64,000 bases of DNA from Azorinus chamasolen. Taxonomy: Eukaryota > Mollusca > Bivalvia > Cardiida > Solecurtidae. Position numbers and translations under genes: made by a program. The notes under the pieces were generated by a model. The model was given only the letters and a program-made list of their open reading frames with translations, was not told the origin of the DNA and ran no database searches. This document shows positions 11,430 through 21,883 of this stretch, piece by piece; the stretch's first letter is position 1; each line of letters opens with the position of its first letter. The stretch is taken from positions 11,081,878-11,145,877 of the forward strand of contig OY755240.1 of the NCBI GenBank assembly GCA_963576725.1. Reading direction: 5' to 3'.

Positions 11430-11711
11430 TAGACTTTTTTTTATTTTTAATGAATAGTAGAGTATTATTTTATGTCATATTGTATAATTGTAATGGCCAT
11501 TTATGCACATGGTCCTCTATGTTAGGGAAGGGTGCCTTTGTTTGAGTTCGAGTCCTATATTAGCCATATTTTCAATAATAAATCGATGCTAAAATATGAA
11601 TATCAATATAAGTTTTAGCAAATGTCTTGTACAAGTGGCTTCTTAATGCACAACAAAACTAATGCTCTTAAAGGGACTTTCCTTAATATTTTTAGTAAAA
11701 AAAAATATTTT

Positions 11712-11810
11712 AGGTTGATGCGAGACTCGAACCTGCGCCTAATAAAATGTTCGCCGATCATATACTTCTTTATGGTCCTACGTCTTATCCACTACGCTAT
11801 ATTTCCGATA
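11712..11810 (-). repeat. tRNA-like unit, right arm of the fold-back element
   Basis: On the minus strand: A box AGCGTAGTGGATAAG (11784-11798) and B box GGTTCGAGTC (11724-11733), again about 65 bp apart. It mirrors the unit at 11336-11429, faces it, and lies the same distance from its terminus. It has diverged from its partner in the anticodon-arm region. Confidence 0.55.
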
Positions 11811-12049
11811 ACTAATGCGCTTATTCTTTATACCTGTAACTAAACATTTTCTTTTATAAATGGCACGTGGATATCCGAAATGCTGATCTCCCTTAAAAAT
11901 GGACTCGGCGAACCCGTGACCCGTCAGACCTAGTTGTTTGACTATAACTGATGTTTTACTGCCGGTGTTTTTCTAAAACAAATTATAGGGGACATAACTA
12001 TGAAATACAATCGAACCAAATCACCTCAACTACACTCATGCTGTGACAT

Positions 12050-12500
12050 TTTATTTAAATCTGCCCAGCCGTTTTTGAGAAGAAGCGCAGACAAACTTTG
12101 CGACAGGCAGACAGGGAAGACAATTATACCATAAGCAAATAGAGCAGACCCTGATCAGACGTCTTCTACAGAAGTCTCCAGATCTGGGTCTGGCGTTTAT
12201 ATACTTTATATTAGGGGAAAGATTAGCTGACGAAAATATCAATTTTGCAATGGAAAATTGGCCAGTCGTGCTTATTGTTAAGAAAATTATATTTTATTAC
12301 AGAACCATGTTGTAACTGTTCATAACCTTTTACCGGATGAATGTTCATGTATGACTTATTTTAGTTATTGTATTAAAAGTACAAATATTTGCTATTGCAA
12401 ACAAATAAGAATGTATAACATTTCAGCAAACAGAACAGACTCTGATACATCCACGGCGATCCTCTGATCTGGATCCACTATGTATACAGAAACAACAAAT
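12050..12500. repeat. Degenerate copies of the CAGACCCTGATCAGAC palindrome core
   Basis: AGCAAATAGAGCAGACCCTG at about 12135 and GCAAACAGAACAGACTCTG at about 12425, each followed by a worn complement, are cores of the TTAA MITE family without clear ends. Confidence 0.5.
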
Positions 12501-12573
12501 GTGTCACTATCAGAAAAGGGGCTAACATCTTCAACGCTGATGTTTTGGAATGGAATAACCAATCCTTATTTAA

Positions 12574-12787
12574 CCGTTTCCGTCATATAAACATCTTTTC
12601 ACGCATTAGCAAACAGAGTAGACTCAGCTCAGGGTCTGCTCTGTTTGCTATTGGAATTTGATAAATATGTTTCTTTAGTTTCTAAAATGGCTACAAGGTT
12701 ACGCCTTCTATATTTCAATATAACTATTTTGTCCATGAATATTCAGTAGGTATTGAAAATTAGACTGAATATAAAACAGGGAACGGG
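12574..12787. mobile_element. TTAA-flanked palindromic MITE (CCGTTTCCG subtype)
   Basis: TTAA is at 12570-12573 and 12788-12791, with ends CCGTTTCCGTCATATAAAC and the complement side CAGGGAACGGG. The core AGCAAACAGAGTAGACTCAG with a shortened palindrome follows, then the conserved right half with ACTGAATATTCATGG in inverted form. It lies 5 bp from the left TA of the Tc1 element at 12796. TTAA target sites point to a piggyBac-type mobilising enzyme (inference). Confidence 0.75.
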
Positions 12788-12795
12788 TTAATTAA

Positions 12796-14205
12796 TATAC
12801 TGACACGAAAAAGAAACTGTTCACTTTTATATTCGAGATAACGTTTCTGCTATAAAGTTTATAATTACAATTTTATCATCATGATTGCAGAAAATAACCC
12901 TCCACATTTTGAACTCATTTATGGACATTTTATGTACATAGACAGCCTTCAAATTGACCGCAGACGATTATGCAACTTTTCGCTCGTGCTACCCGTGCAA
13001 CCTATGTACAGGTACAGATTAACCCTGACCGATATCTCTACTCGTTGTGCAATCATAAATCACAGTTCACTTTTGAATTTCACTAGCTCGTAAGCAAGAT
13101 GCCACGGCTTTTAGAAAACGAACGAATTCAAGCTCTTATGCAACTAGCAGCTGGCGTCAACGTTTCTGGGGTCGCTAGGCAGTTCAACTGTCATCGGAAT
13201 ACCATTTGAAGTCTCCGACAACGTTACAGCGTTAGAGATAATCGTCGATCCGGTAGGCCGAGGGTGACGACGGCACGTCAGGATTGACATTTGACGTTGA
13301 CGCACATACACCAATGATTCAAAACGGCTACAAGCACAGCCAGACAGCTTGGCATATCAAGGGATACGGTTTTAAACCGATTGCGGGCCAACGCCAACAC
13401 AGTGAGGGCAAGGAGGCCTTATGTTGACAGTTCATAAATAACAGACATCGTGCTCTTAGACTGGTCTGGGTCCGCCGCCATCTCCGTTGGAACCGTGCAA
13501 TGTGGTCCAGGGTGCTCTGTAGTGATGAGTCAAAATTCAACCTAAGCACTGCTGACGGTAGAGTCCTGGTTTTCAGACGTAAAGGTAAACGGTTTGCACA
13601 GAACTGTTTACTGGAGCGAGATCGCTTTGGAGGGGGTAGTGTAATGGTATGGGGAGGTATAATGGGAGGAAGAAAAACAAACCTTGTTTTTGTAAATGGT
13701 TACTTAGATGCCCAAGGTTATGCATGACAACGCAAGGCCACACACTGCTAGACTCACCATGAACTACCTGGCTGCAAACAACGTTAACGTCTTACCTTGG
13801 CCGGCTTGCTCTGACTTGTCTGCAGCCTTAGTGCATGAATGGAACGCCATTCCTGACGTCGTCATTAGACGTTACGTCAGATCCATGCGGTCAAGAATAT
13901 TAGCATTGATCCGTAGACGAGGAGGCCATAACAGATACTGAATAATTGTCGCGAATCGTTACAAATATTCAAAATCAAAAGGCAGATACGGTAAATTACA
14001 AATCTGCAACTTTCACGTTTTACCCTTGCGTTGTTCAGACGTTAAATACTTTTCGGACAACTATCACATTTAAAGTAAAAGTAAACCATCGCAAAGCCAA
14101 TACATTTTCGCACATTGTGGTACTAAATATGCATATATTCAGATACTAGAAATATAAAATAATGCCATTTAACCAACTGCACGGTTTCTTTTTCGTGTCA
14201 GTATA
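12796..14205 (+). mobile_element. Tc1/mariner-type transposon, inactive
   Basis: Terminal inverted repeats TATACTGACACGAAAAAGAA (left, 12796) and the same complemented at the right (ending 14205) include the TA target duplication. The element carries a transposase pseudogene on the plus strand. At 1.4 kb it is slightly short of a full Tc1 element, consistent with two deletions in the transposase. Confidence 0.88.
13099..13941 (+). pseudogene. Tc1-like transposase pseudogene
   Basis: It starts MPRLLENERIQALMQLAAG, then VSGVARQFNCHR: the first helix-turn-helix of a Tc1-family paired-like DNA-binding domain. GRPR follows the second HTH. Stops interrupt it after HRNTI, after TTARQD and after YVDSS. 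In the catalytic domain the second acidic site region is visible as SDESKFNL, followed by MVWGGI, HDNARPHTA and LPWPA. The segment between LDAQGY and HDNARPH is deleted, and so is the PIEHLW-type region after SDLS, which removes the third catalytic residue (E in DDE). The C-terminus ALVHEWNAIP...RGGHNRY and stop are intact. It cannot make an active enzyme. The usual length is about 340 residues. Confidence 0.9.
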
Positions 14206-14235
14206 GAATCTATTCAGTTTGAAAGGTTTGCTAGG

Positions 14236-14545
14236 AGATTTTAATGACAAACAATGCAGATCCTAGTCAGAGAGCTCCCAGAGGAACCTTCTCATCTGCT
14301 TCTGCACAGCTAGGGGATTTTGAAGAACAAACAATACAGACCCTGTTCAGACAGCCCCTAGAGGAGCCTTCTCATCTAGGTCCGCAGTGCTAGGGGATTC
14401 CGAATGATAAACAATACAAACCTTGGTCAAGAACTCCTAATGGAACCTTCTCATCTGGGTCTGCAATGCTAGTGGATTTTGAATGGCGAACATTGCAGAT
14501 CCTGATCAGAGGGCGCCTCCAGGACCACTCTGATTTGTCTATACA
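14236..14545. repeat. Four tandem 80 bp units of the CAGACCCTGATCAGAC core
   Basis: AAACAATGCAG/AAACAATACAG recurs at about 14249, 14329, 14408 and 14488. Each unit has a form of CCTGATCAGA, CTCC..GGAG, TTCTCATCTGGGTC and GCTAGGGGATTTTGAA. The same palindromic core is single in the TTAA MITEs, so here it has been tandemly amplified. Confidence 0.7.
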
Positions 14546-15028
14546 ATGTATACCAGTAAGCATATGCATGCACAAAATACGGATAAGAAATTAGAAAATT
14601 CCGAGCCCGGGTCACCTCTTACCATAGATTTTCGCAGTTTAAAGACTACCCGACGTTCGAAGTGGTCCTAAATCGGCTTCGGAGACATAGAAGGAGAACA
14701 CATTTTACCATTTTTTGTTATATTGGAAGTCCTATGGTGGACTGAGTAGAATTAATGCCAGACGCAAGCAAACCGCACACACACAATCACAAGGTGCCGG
14801 GAGCCTTCCGTCAGTACATGACCGGACACGTTTTGTTCATTTTAAGCATTTCTATGCGCAATGAACTGTTCAAAATCAAGTTTATGCCCAAAGATGATGG
14901 TGGATGATAAAGATGATGATGATGGAGATCATGATAAAAACTTCAATTTACGGCGAATGCTGATTTGAACTATGCATGGATTTGTGATAGCCTAGCAAAC
15001 ATATATGATCAGGGTCTTAAACAGTTTG

Positions 15029-15032
<4 letters not shown>

Positions 15033-15082
<50 letters not shown>

Positions 15083-15083
15083 T

Positions 15084-15114
<31 letters not shown>

Positions 15115-15510
15115 AACAGACAGACACAGACAGAGACAGAGAGAGACATACAGAGAGAGACAGACATACATATAGACAGACAGGCAGACAGACATACAGC
15201 CAGACAGAGACAGAGACGGAGAGAGACACACACAGACACACAGACAGACATACAGACAGACATACACACAGACAGACACAAAGACGGACACATACAGAGA
15301 GAGACAGAGAGAGAGACAAAAGAGAGAGACAGAGAGAGATAGATAAACACAGAGAGACAGAGAGAGAAAGAGAGAGACAGAGAGAGATAGAGAGAGGGAG
15401 AGAGAGATCCAGACATACAGACAGAGAGACGAGACAGACAGTAGTCAGACAGACAGACATACAGACATACAGGCAGACAGGCAAGGCAGACAGGCAAACA
15501 GTAATGCATT
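15033..15510. repeat. 480 bp GA / GACA microsatellite
   Basis: Pure (GA)n at 15033-15080 grades into mixed GACA, GAGACA and CACA units. All three long overlapping minus-strand frames and the plus-strand frame here are low-complexity translations of the repeat and are not genes. Confidence 0.95.
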
Positions 15511-15581
15511 GCGGGATAATAGTTAAAATGCACATATAAATGATAACGTTTCTAAATTGAGAAGCAAGAGTATTTTTATTA

Positions 15582-15908
15582 TTGGCAATTAAATCGTTTA
15601 TACACAGGTTCAGACATTTTCAATTACATGTACTGAAAATGGGTATCATTTGGAAAGAAATATTATTAAATGACAGTAGTAAGGAAGAACCACTACAACC
15701 ATATAATCTGCAATGGAGAGATAGACTGACACGTGTGAATGCATGGAATAATGTATATTGCCACAGCAATGAGTTGAATTTAACACATTTATCCCTATAT
15801 TATTTAAGTAAAGTTCGTCGAGATCTTACTTTGGAACCTGTCCATGTTTTATGTGGAGGCAGCACAGGCAAACACCATACATCCTTAATAACCCGTTGGT
15901 TTCAGTAG
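15582..15908 (+). CDS. Unrecognised open frame, possible exon or gene remnant
   Basis: A 108-codon frame of normal amino-acid diversity ends at TAG 15906-15908. An acceptor-like ACACAG sits just before GTTCAGACATTTTC at about 15609, so coding could begin there rather than at the first ATG. A second ATG begins MGIIWKEILLND. Central residues such as YNLQWRDRLTRVNAWNNVY and the C-terminal LCGGSTGKHHT.LITRWFQ look like a folded-protein fragment, not a repeat translation. I do not recognise a family and see no signal peptide, membrane segment or known motif. It lies between a microsatellite and degenerate MITE cores, and no partner exon was found, so it may be a stranded or retroposed fragment. 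Confidence 0.35.
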   Translation: MAIKSFIHRFRHFQLHVLKMGIIWKEILLNDSSKEEPLQPYNLQWRDRLTRVNAWNNVYCHSNELNLTHLSLYYLSKVRRDLTLEPVHVLCGGSTGKHHTSLITRWFQ

Positions 15909-16300
15909 ACAGTGGAAACCCTGATCAAAGGGTTCCTACAGGATTCCTCTGATCTGGGTCTATACTGTCTGAATGAGTCTTTTTTAATGGACACTGGGCT
16001 CAAATGAGTTAAACTCTGTTGTACTCTATTATGCAAATAGTCTAGAGCCTGACCAGGCAGTTCCAGCAAATCTATCTAATAATACTCAAATTTGTTTGCA
16101 TAACACAACGAAACCTGTGTTAAACGACCATAAAAAACAAACCCTTTTAAGGCAGCTGATAGCTGCATACAAGTCGAAAGTACTACAGAAAGCTCCTGTT
16201 GGAGCTTCCTGACTTATTTGTATTTAGCTACCATCTGTCTACAGTGTGTTTCCTTACATATGGTCTCCTAATATAGATTCGAATGTTAAATATTTTATAA
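15909..16300. repeat. Degenerate palindromic MITE cores
   Basis: CAGTGGAAACCCTGATCAAAGG with its complement at about 15908-15968 belongs to the CAGACCCTGATCAGAC core. The segment 16105-16290 (AAGGCAGCTGATAGCTGC, AGAAAGCTCCTGTTGGAGCTT) is a worn CAGTAAAACC-family MITE. Confidence 0.5.
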
Positions 16301-16717
16301 TATGGTTTTAAACTGCTGGGTTAAGCATTTGGTTAGCTCATTTACCACTTATGGTATACATTCCGACAGGGTCATGTTTAATTTTGAAGCAATATCAAAT
16401 AATAATCTACAAGTGAAAAGGTCTGTGTTTTTTATTTTTGAAGTGTGTCAAACAGAGTAACTGTTGAACTGGTCCTTCAAGGGGCTATCTAGTGTTTCAA
16501 CACAAATCGTGTGTTTTAGAGCTGAATGGATCATGATAAGGTGTGTGTGCCTGTGCGCGCGTGCGTGTGTGCGGAGCGTGGGGGGGGGGGGTAGAGATGG
16601 ATCCGCGCATGTCTGTGCAATGTTTCATTTAAAACACGGACGGTCGATCGTTTTTAAAATAGTATTAAAGAGAAAGAAAATACAGTCTAAATGATAGCTA
16701 TATACCCGCCGCAGCAC

Positions 16718-17010
16718 ACTGCTGACTTCAAGTGTGCCATTGGTCTTGAGTTGGTATAACTAACTCATGTTCTGTACATTGCATTAATGAGGTGAACATT
16801 TGACTAAAGTTAAATGAAAATCCTTAGAAGGGTTTAGGAAATGAGCAGTCACGAAATCGTATGTTCAAACTGCTGACCTTCAAGTGTGACACTGACCTTA
16901 ACCCTGCAATGTCGACTCATGGGTTCTGCATATTGCCTTACTGGGGTAATAATTTGATCCAAGTTGAATAAAGAACTTCATAGGGTTAGGAGATATATGG
17001 GAATGATACG
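16718..17010. repeat. Two degenerate 145 bp units of a tandem-core repeat
   Basis: The segment with CTGCTGACTTCAAGTGTG, then TTGAGT, ACTCATG and GGTGAACATTTGA at 16718 recurs at 16872 with CTGCTGACCTTCAAGTGTG. It resembles the core of bivalve tandem-core elements but lacks the terminal hairpin. Confidence 0.5.
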
Positions 17011-18295
17011 AACAGGTGACAGATTGTTTTGGTCAATAATTAATGTTGAAAATGTACCTAGTTTTGAGAGGAATGTGTTCAGATCGGGAGGTAGTAAAGA
17101 GTGCATAGATCCTTCGCTGGATCCATGCATATACTTGCTGTGTAGTTCAACAAAGATTTAACTAAACGTGAAAAAACCCGGAAACTGATCAGACTATCAC
17201 AGGGTGACACATTTTCAACGACTGTCTTGGTCAAAATCTGGTGTTTAAATTGTGTCCGGTCGATTCTCAACGTTGAAAATTGACCTGCTGGATCAGTTTT
17301 TAACAGTCAAAATTTTATGTAACACCTGCTAAGTACAACCTAATTGGTATTTGCAAACATTTGGTAAATTGGCATCTCATTAGAATGCAAGCAGTTTTAC
17401 TCCTGGTCAATAGTTTCTTAAAAGCCTAATCTAACTGCAAGTAAGTGATTACTTTAACAGGCCAGAGTTTCAACAGGCATCATTTTATAGCAGGCTAAGA
17501 GTTAATAAGATAAGATGAGCTACACTAAAAGTAGATCCAGATCATACACACTATAAAATAAAGCGTTCTGATCAGGTTCTACAATGTTTGCTCAGTAACA
17601 GTGAATGAATATTCATTCGGTAAGGTTGTATTACCTCAAAGATCATATACCACAAAATCTTCCCAGTGTCTAATTCCAAAACAAGTAGACCGAGAGCATG
17701 CATATTTTAGAACAAAGCTATCTGATTATTATGTGATTGATAAAGGGAGCATGTTAAAAAACATTTATATGTTTATAATCGAAGGGCAGTTGTCCGGGTT
17801 GCTAGTTTTTGGCAAAGGTCAATTGTCTGATGGGCAATTGCCCTAAGGGTTAACTGTCCGTACCCTGTAGAAGATGTCTTGCTGTTTGATCAGTTGAAAA
17901 GAAACAACACAATCAATGCAGAACTAAGTTAGAGCATTTTGATGTGGCGCACATGATTTTCATAAGACAAGTGCACTAATTTTACAAGACATTTTGAATA
18001 TTCCAATGTCAACAATGTCATTGGCAACTGATGATATCAGATAGCTGACCACGGATCACGGGCGATCCTTTGTATCCAGATATTGGTAATGATCTACCTG
18101 CCCAAGGGTACCAGGGTGCATGTTTCCGCTCAATCAATTGTATATGAACACTGGACACCAATTCCAGATACTAAGAAGCAACTTGTTCTAAACAATAATT
18201 TAATACCAAAGATATCGGGGTTTTTTTATTCCTGCATGGATATGTACATATTCCTGGAAACAGATTATTACATAATTATGTTTATCAAAGTCAAC
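17011..18295. other. Intergenic, no gene supported
   Basis: The plus-strand frame at 17601-17846 ends in a repetitive GGGCAATTGCCC/GGGCAGTTGTCC stretch and shows no family similarity that I recognise. Nothing else stands out. Confidence 0.4.
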
Positions 18296-19565
18296 ACTAG
18301 AGGTTTGTTCTTTCACAAAAAAACCCAGATGTCCCCCTTCATCCTCTTTCCAATAACAAAAAAGTACCTAGTTATAGTTTACTTTCAGTCCGAAGGACCG
18401 CTCAGTCGATTGTATATTTATTTCCCTGGTCATTGAGCCAATCGCCTACAATATTGAGCACTGGTAACATATGGCGCAATCATGCAGCCGCAGTACCGGT
18501 TAGTGACCCTCACGTGTACCCATTTTAACCTCTGGGTTAAGAGGAGGTTCAGGTGGGAGACACTGAAAACATCTCTGATATTTTCGAATAGCACCGGAAT
18601 TTGAACCCCGGACCTGGACTGGTAGTCAAGCGCATTACCACTAGGCCATCACACATCACCAATACACACGCATAATGTCTGTAATGTCTGTAACTTCAAA
18701 AATATCAGGGGTAGACAATTTAAAAAAGCCAGGTGTACAAAACTCATGCTGGTCAACATTCATGTGAACATTGGTGACGCTAGCTTTAGTGGTTTCAGAG
18801 ATACGCGCAACACAAAGTTTGTCTAATTTTATGTCATCAGGGGCAATAACTCCAAAGTTATCGTAGGGAGACAATTAAAAAACCCAAGGTGCACAACAAC
18901 TCATGCTGGTCAACATTCCTGTGAGGTTTGGTGACTCTAGCTCTAGCAGTATCAGAGATACGCGCGATGCAATGTAAAGTTTGTCTACTTTTAAGTCATC
19001 AGGGGCAATAACTCCCAAGTTATCAGGAGAGGAGGGGGGGGGGTAAAAACATCAGGTGCATAACAACTTATGCTGGTCAACATTCCTTTGAAGTTTGGTG
19101 ACTCGAGCCTTGTCGAAATACACGCGACACAAAGTTTCTCTAATTTTAAGTTATCATATCAGGGGCAATAACTTGAACAATTATCAGGGGGAAACAATTT
19201 AAAAAACTAGGTCCACAACAACTCATGCAATTCATGCTGGTCAACATTCCTTTGGGGTTTGGTGACTCTAACCCTAGCGGTCTCAGAGATACGCGCGAGA
19301 CAAAATTTCTCTAATTTTAAGTTATCTTGTCAGGGGCCATAACTCATCAATTATCACGGGGAGACAATTCAAGAACCTCTGGTGCAACTACAACTCATGC
19401 TGATAAACATTCCTATGAAGTTTGGTGACTATAGCCCTACTGGTTTCATTGATACACGCGACACAAGTTTGTGACGGATTGACGGACTGACAAACGGACG
19501 GACGGACGGACGGACAGACAACTCTGGCATAAACAATATGTCTCCCTATAAATGGCGGAGACATA
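18296..19565 (+). mobile_element. Pearl-like element with about 125-150 bp core units and an ACGG tract
   Basis: The left edge CACTAGAGGTTT, then CAAAAAAACCC and GATGTCCCCC matches the element at 3029. Core units carry TCAGGGGCAATAACTC, AACTCATGCTGGTCAACATT and GATACGCGCGA at about 18720, 18885, 19060, 19215 and 19385. An ACGG tetranucleotide tract (19475-19515) and a hairpin ATGTCTCCCTATAAATGGCG with its complement (19540-19565) end it. A tRNA-like segment lies near its left side. The 6.6 kb duplication begins inside this element. Confidence 0.72.
18586..18655 (-). repeat. tRNA-like sequence inside the repeat element
   Basis: On the minus strand: A box TGGCCTAGTGG and B box GGTTCAAATTCC, both at consensus, 37 bp apart. 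The T arm CCGGGGTTCAAATTCCGG folds well. An anticodon arm with loop CTACCAG (anticodon ACC by position) has one mispair. The acceptor stem does not pair, so this is a tRNA pseudogene or SINE head rather than a working tRNA-Gly. Confidence 0.5.
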
Positions 19566-19967
19566 CTTATGTTGAAGAAAAGGCGGGTCTACATAATGTA
19601 TGTTCCGTCCTTTAAATATATACGTCGGGGTACGTAAGCCTTATAATTCTATACATCGGTCTATCTAATCCTTAGGTCATCCTTTAAATATATAGGCCAG
19701 TCCACCTAAACCGGACGTCGTCCTTTAAATATATACGCACGTGTCCACCTAATCCTTATTTCGTACTTGAAAAATATTAAGGAGACCAATTTTTTTGTAT
19801 ATTTCACATCTTACACTTTTAAATGAATTTGATATCAGACTAGCAGTAATAGGCACTATACGTGTAAGAAAATGCAAAAATTATTTTTATGAGATGAAAA
19901 ATGTGGAATATACAAATTGTCTCCCTAATCTCTTAAATAAAGGATGGTCCCCCTAATGCGGAAAATA

Positions 19968-19971
<4 letters not shown>

Positions 19972-20027
<56 letters not shown>
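19972..20027. repeat. TA microsatellite (56 bp)
   Basis: Uninterrupted TA dinucleotides. The second copy of the duplication has the same tract at 26561-26632, 16 bp longer. Confidence 0.95.
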
Positions 20028-20030
<3 letters not shown>

Positions 20031-20045
20031 ATCTACTTTCAGCCA

Positions 20046-20404
20046 TAGGCAGACTCCCCCTTAAAACAGGCAATAGGCAGACGAAATTCAACTTTTAGAT
20101 TTTCGTAAACTTTGAACATATTCTGTATTCAAATCACCCAATTAAGCTCGATTTAATAAAAACTTTTTTTTAAACTGTTTTGTAAGAATATATATCATCC
20201 GCAGTCTGCCTAATTTTTTCAATAATATCTTCTACACCTTTGGCAGACCTCGGAACTTTTCAATACAAAATGGCCTTTAGGCAGACTCATCTCTATAGAA
20301 AATGACGTCAGGAAAAAAACACCATAAAGTGACGTCATAATCAGTTGTGTACAAAATGTTGCATGTGTCGGATTAGTACATGTATAAGCGAGAGTCATTG
20401 ACAT
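20046..20404. repeat. Isolated monomer related to the 312 bp satellite at 46.8-49.4 kb
   Basis: Shares in order TAGGCAGAC.AAATTCAAC, GTAAACTTTGAACATATT, CAAATCACCCAATTAAGCTC, GCAGTCTGC, ACCTTTGGCAGAC, AAAATGGCCTTTA.GCAGAC and GTGACGTCATAATCAG with the tandem array further right. The minus-strand 61-codon frame here (also in the second copy) is the satellite in translation and is not called a gene. Confidence 0.75.
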
Positions 20405-20770
20405 GATTTTAAGGATGGATTGGGAAACCGAGGTAAGAATTTAAGAAATATGATTTATCTTATTTATAATACAAATGAGATCTATATTCCGTTCGACCTG
20501 TATCGATTAGACTAGACATTTTAGACGTTTAGTTCCCCAGCATTCCTTATAGGAAGATGGAATAGACAGTGTTCGTCGACCTGTACAACTCATCCATAGC
20601 TTCGATGGCATGCTGTCTTTTTCAAAAGAAAATACCACAGGATTGTCCCTAGAATGCTCATCTGTCTGCCAACCTAGACCATCTATTTAGAATTAGAATT
20701 AACGGGGTATAGCCACTAACATCATGCAGATCTATATCTGTATATATGATGTTGATAAGACTCAATTTAA

Positions 20771-21012
20771 CCCTTTCCCTGTTCTGTATTTAGGCCAAAT
20801 TTCAATACCTACTGAATATTCATTAACATAATAGCTATAAAGAAATATGGAAGGTAGAACATTGTAGACATTTTAGAAAGTAAATAAACAGATCTATCAA
20901 ATTTTATTAGCAAACAGAGCAGACCCTGATCAGACTGCTCCTCTAGGAGCCGTCTGATCTGGGTCTACTCTGTTTGCAAATGCGTGAAAACACGTTAATA
21001 TGAGGGAAAGGG
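20771..21012. mobile_element. TTAA-flanked palindromic MITE (CCCTTTCCCT subtype), full length
   Basis: TTAA is at 20767-20770 and 21013-21016. Ends CCCTTTCCCTGTTCTG and GAGGGAAAGGG are complementary over the first 10 bases. The interior has ACCTACTGAATATTCATT, then AGCAAACAGAGCAGACCCTG and the palindrome centre GGCTCC/GGAGCC-type. 242 bp. Repeated at 27376-27617 in copy 2. Confidence 0.85.
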
Positions 21013-21481
21013 TTAAGATTAAACAATGGATTATGGAGGACGATCAACGCCAAAATTGCATCATGCTTTGTGGCATTTCAATTTGCTTCATGTTAAATGC
21101 ATTATGCTAAATGATTATTGCATGTCACGATGTGCTTTCTTCTTTCTTTGAAGTTTCTTCCTCGATCCGACATTTGACCTTCTGTAAACTTATATATTGA
21201 TTATAATAACGTCAAATAATGTGTTTCATTGTTTAAACTTCTTTGGGGCATATATTCTTTGTATTATTTGCTCTATAGCGCTTGATGCGTGGTGCTTGAT
21301 GCTTGATGCGTGGTTCGTTGTTCCAACTTCGCCCCGGCTTTTGTCGTACTCTAGTCAGCTCTAACTAAAATGCTGAAGTGATTTGCCGAATATATAGGTA
21401 AAGAAGGAAAACGCTGAAGACATAGAAATAGAAGGATTTCAAAAAACACAAATAGAAGGGTTACTGATCCATTGCATAAGA

Positions 21482-21533
21482 GAGAGAGAGAGAGAGTGTG
21501 TGTGTGCGTGTGTGTGTGTGTTGGGGGGGGGGT
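21482..21533. repeat. AG / TG microsatellite and G-run
   Basis: AGAGAG passes into TGTGTG and a run of G. It is two G shorter in the second copy. Confidence 0.9.
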
Positions 21534-21570
21534 TAATTAATGCTGGGAGAAGTATAATAATAACAAGAGG

Positions 21571-21750
21571 GTCTGAAAGGCCCTGACATCGCTCACCAGA
21601 CAATCAGAAGAGAATATTTCAAAGTTTTCACTATATGTGTTTCCATAGAAAACTAGCCGGCCCTGGGGTGAATCAATTTTGACACAAGGGGCATAATTTA
21701 TTTAACTTTTGTAGAGGACCTCAAGTGAAGAAAATTTAAGAAAATGTAAA
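21571..21750 (+). mobile_element. Truncated copy of the AACAAGAGGG hairpin-ended element
   Basis: Begins AACAAGAGGGTCTGAAAGG, CCCTGACATCGCTCACCAG and contains one core unit (GGCCCTGGGGTGAATC, TTTTGTAGAGGACCTC) before breaking off. Full copies start at 37244, 50197, 54686 and 56229. Copy 2 of this fragment is near 28172. Confidence 0.7.
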
Positions 21751-21792
21751 TGAAAACATAATTTTTTCATTATACAAAAACATAGATTTCTA

Positions 21793-21883
21793 ATACATAC
21801 TTTTGGGCATGCCCTTATTTAGATTTACATTGTTATATTATAACAATCTAAATCTAAATAAGGGCATGCCCAAAAGTATGTAT
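21793..21883. repeat. 91 bp palindrome, almost perfect
   Basis: ATACATACTTTTGGGCATGC and the following CCTTATTTAGATT are matched exactly by their reverse complement ending at 21883, around a short AT-rich loop. Copy 2 is at 28396-28486. Confidence 0.9.

Larger units (their letters stand above)
11194..11946. mobile_element. Fold-back element with TA-flanked TIRs and two inward-facing tRNA-like units
   Basis: The first about 80 bp (TATAGTCAAACAACTAGG, GAGTCCATTTTT, GGGAGATCAGCATT) reappear as the reverse complement at 11870-11946 with only scattered differences. Inside each arm, at matching distances from the ends, sits a tRNA-like unit, so the whole 750 bp is a diverged inverted duplication. 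TA at both edges suggests Tc1/mariner-type insertion. There is no transposase frame. Confidence 0.7.

Noticed and set aside
14236..14545. CRISPR-like regular repeats
   Set aside because: Eukaryotic context; repeats are whole 80 bp units without distinct spacers.
15009..15539. Long overlapping open frames (about 170 codons) on both strands
   Set aside because: They translate a GA/GACA microsatellite (Ser-Leu-Cys-Val or Arg-Glu-Thr-Asp repeats).
20219..20404. 61-codon minus frame present in both duplicate copies
   Set aside because: Lies in a satellite monomer; its conservation only reflects the recent duplication.
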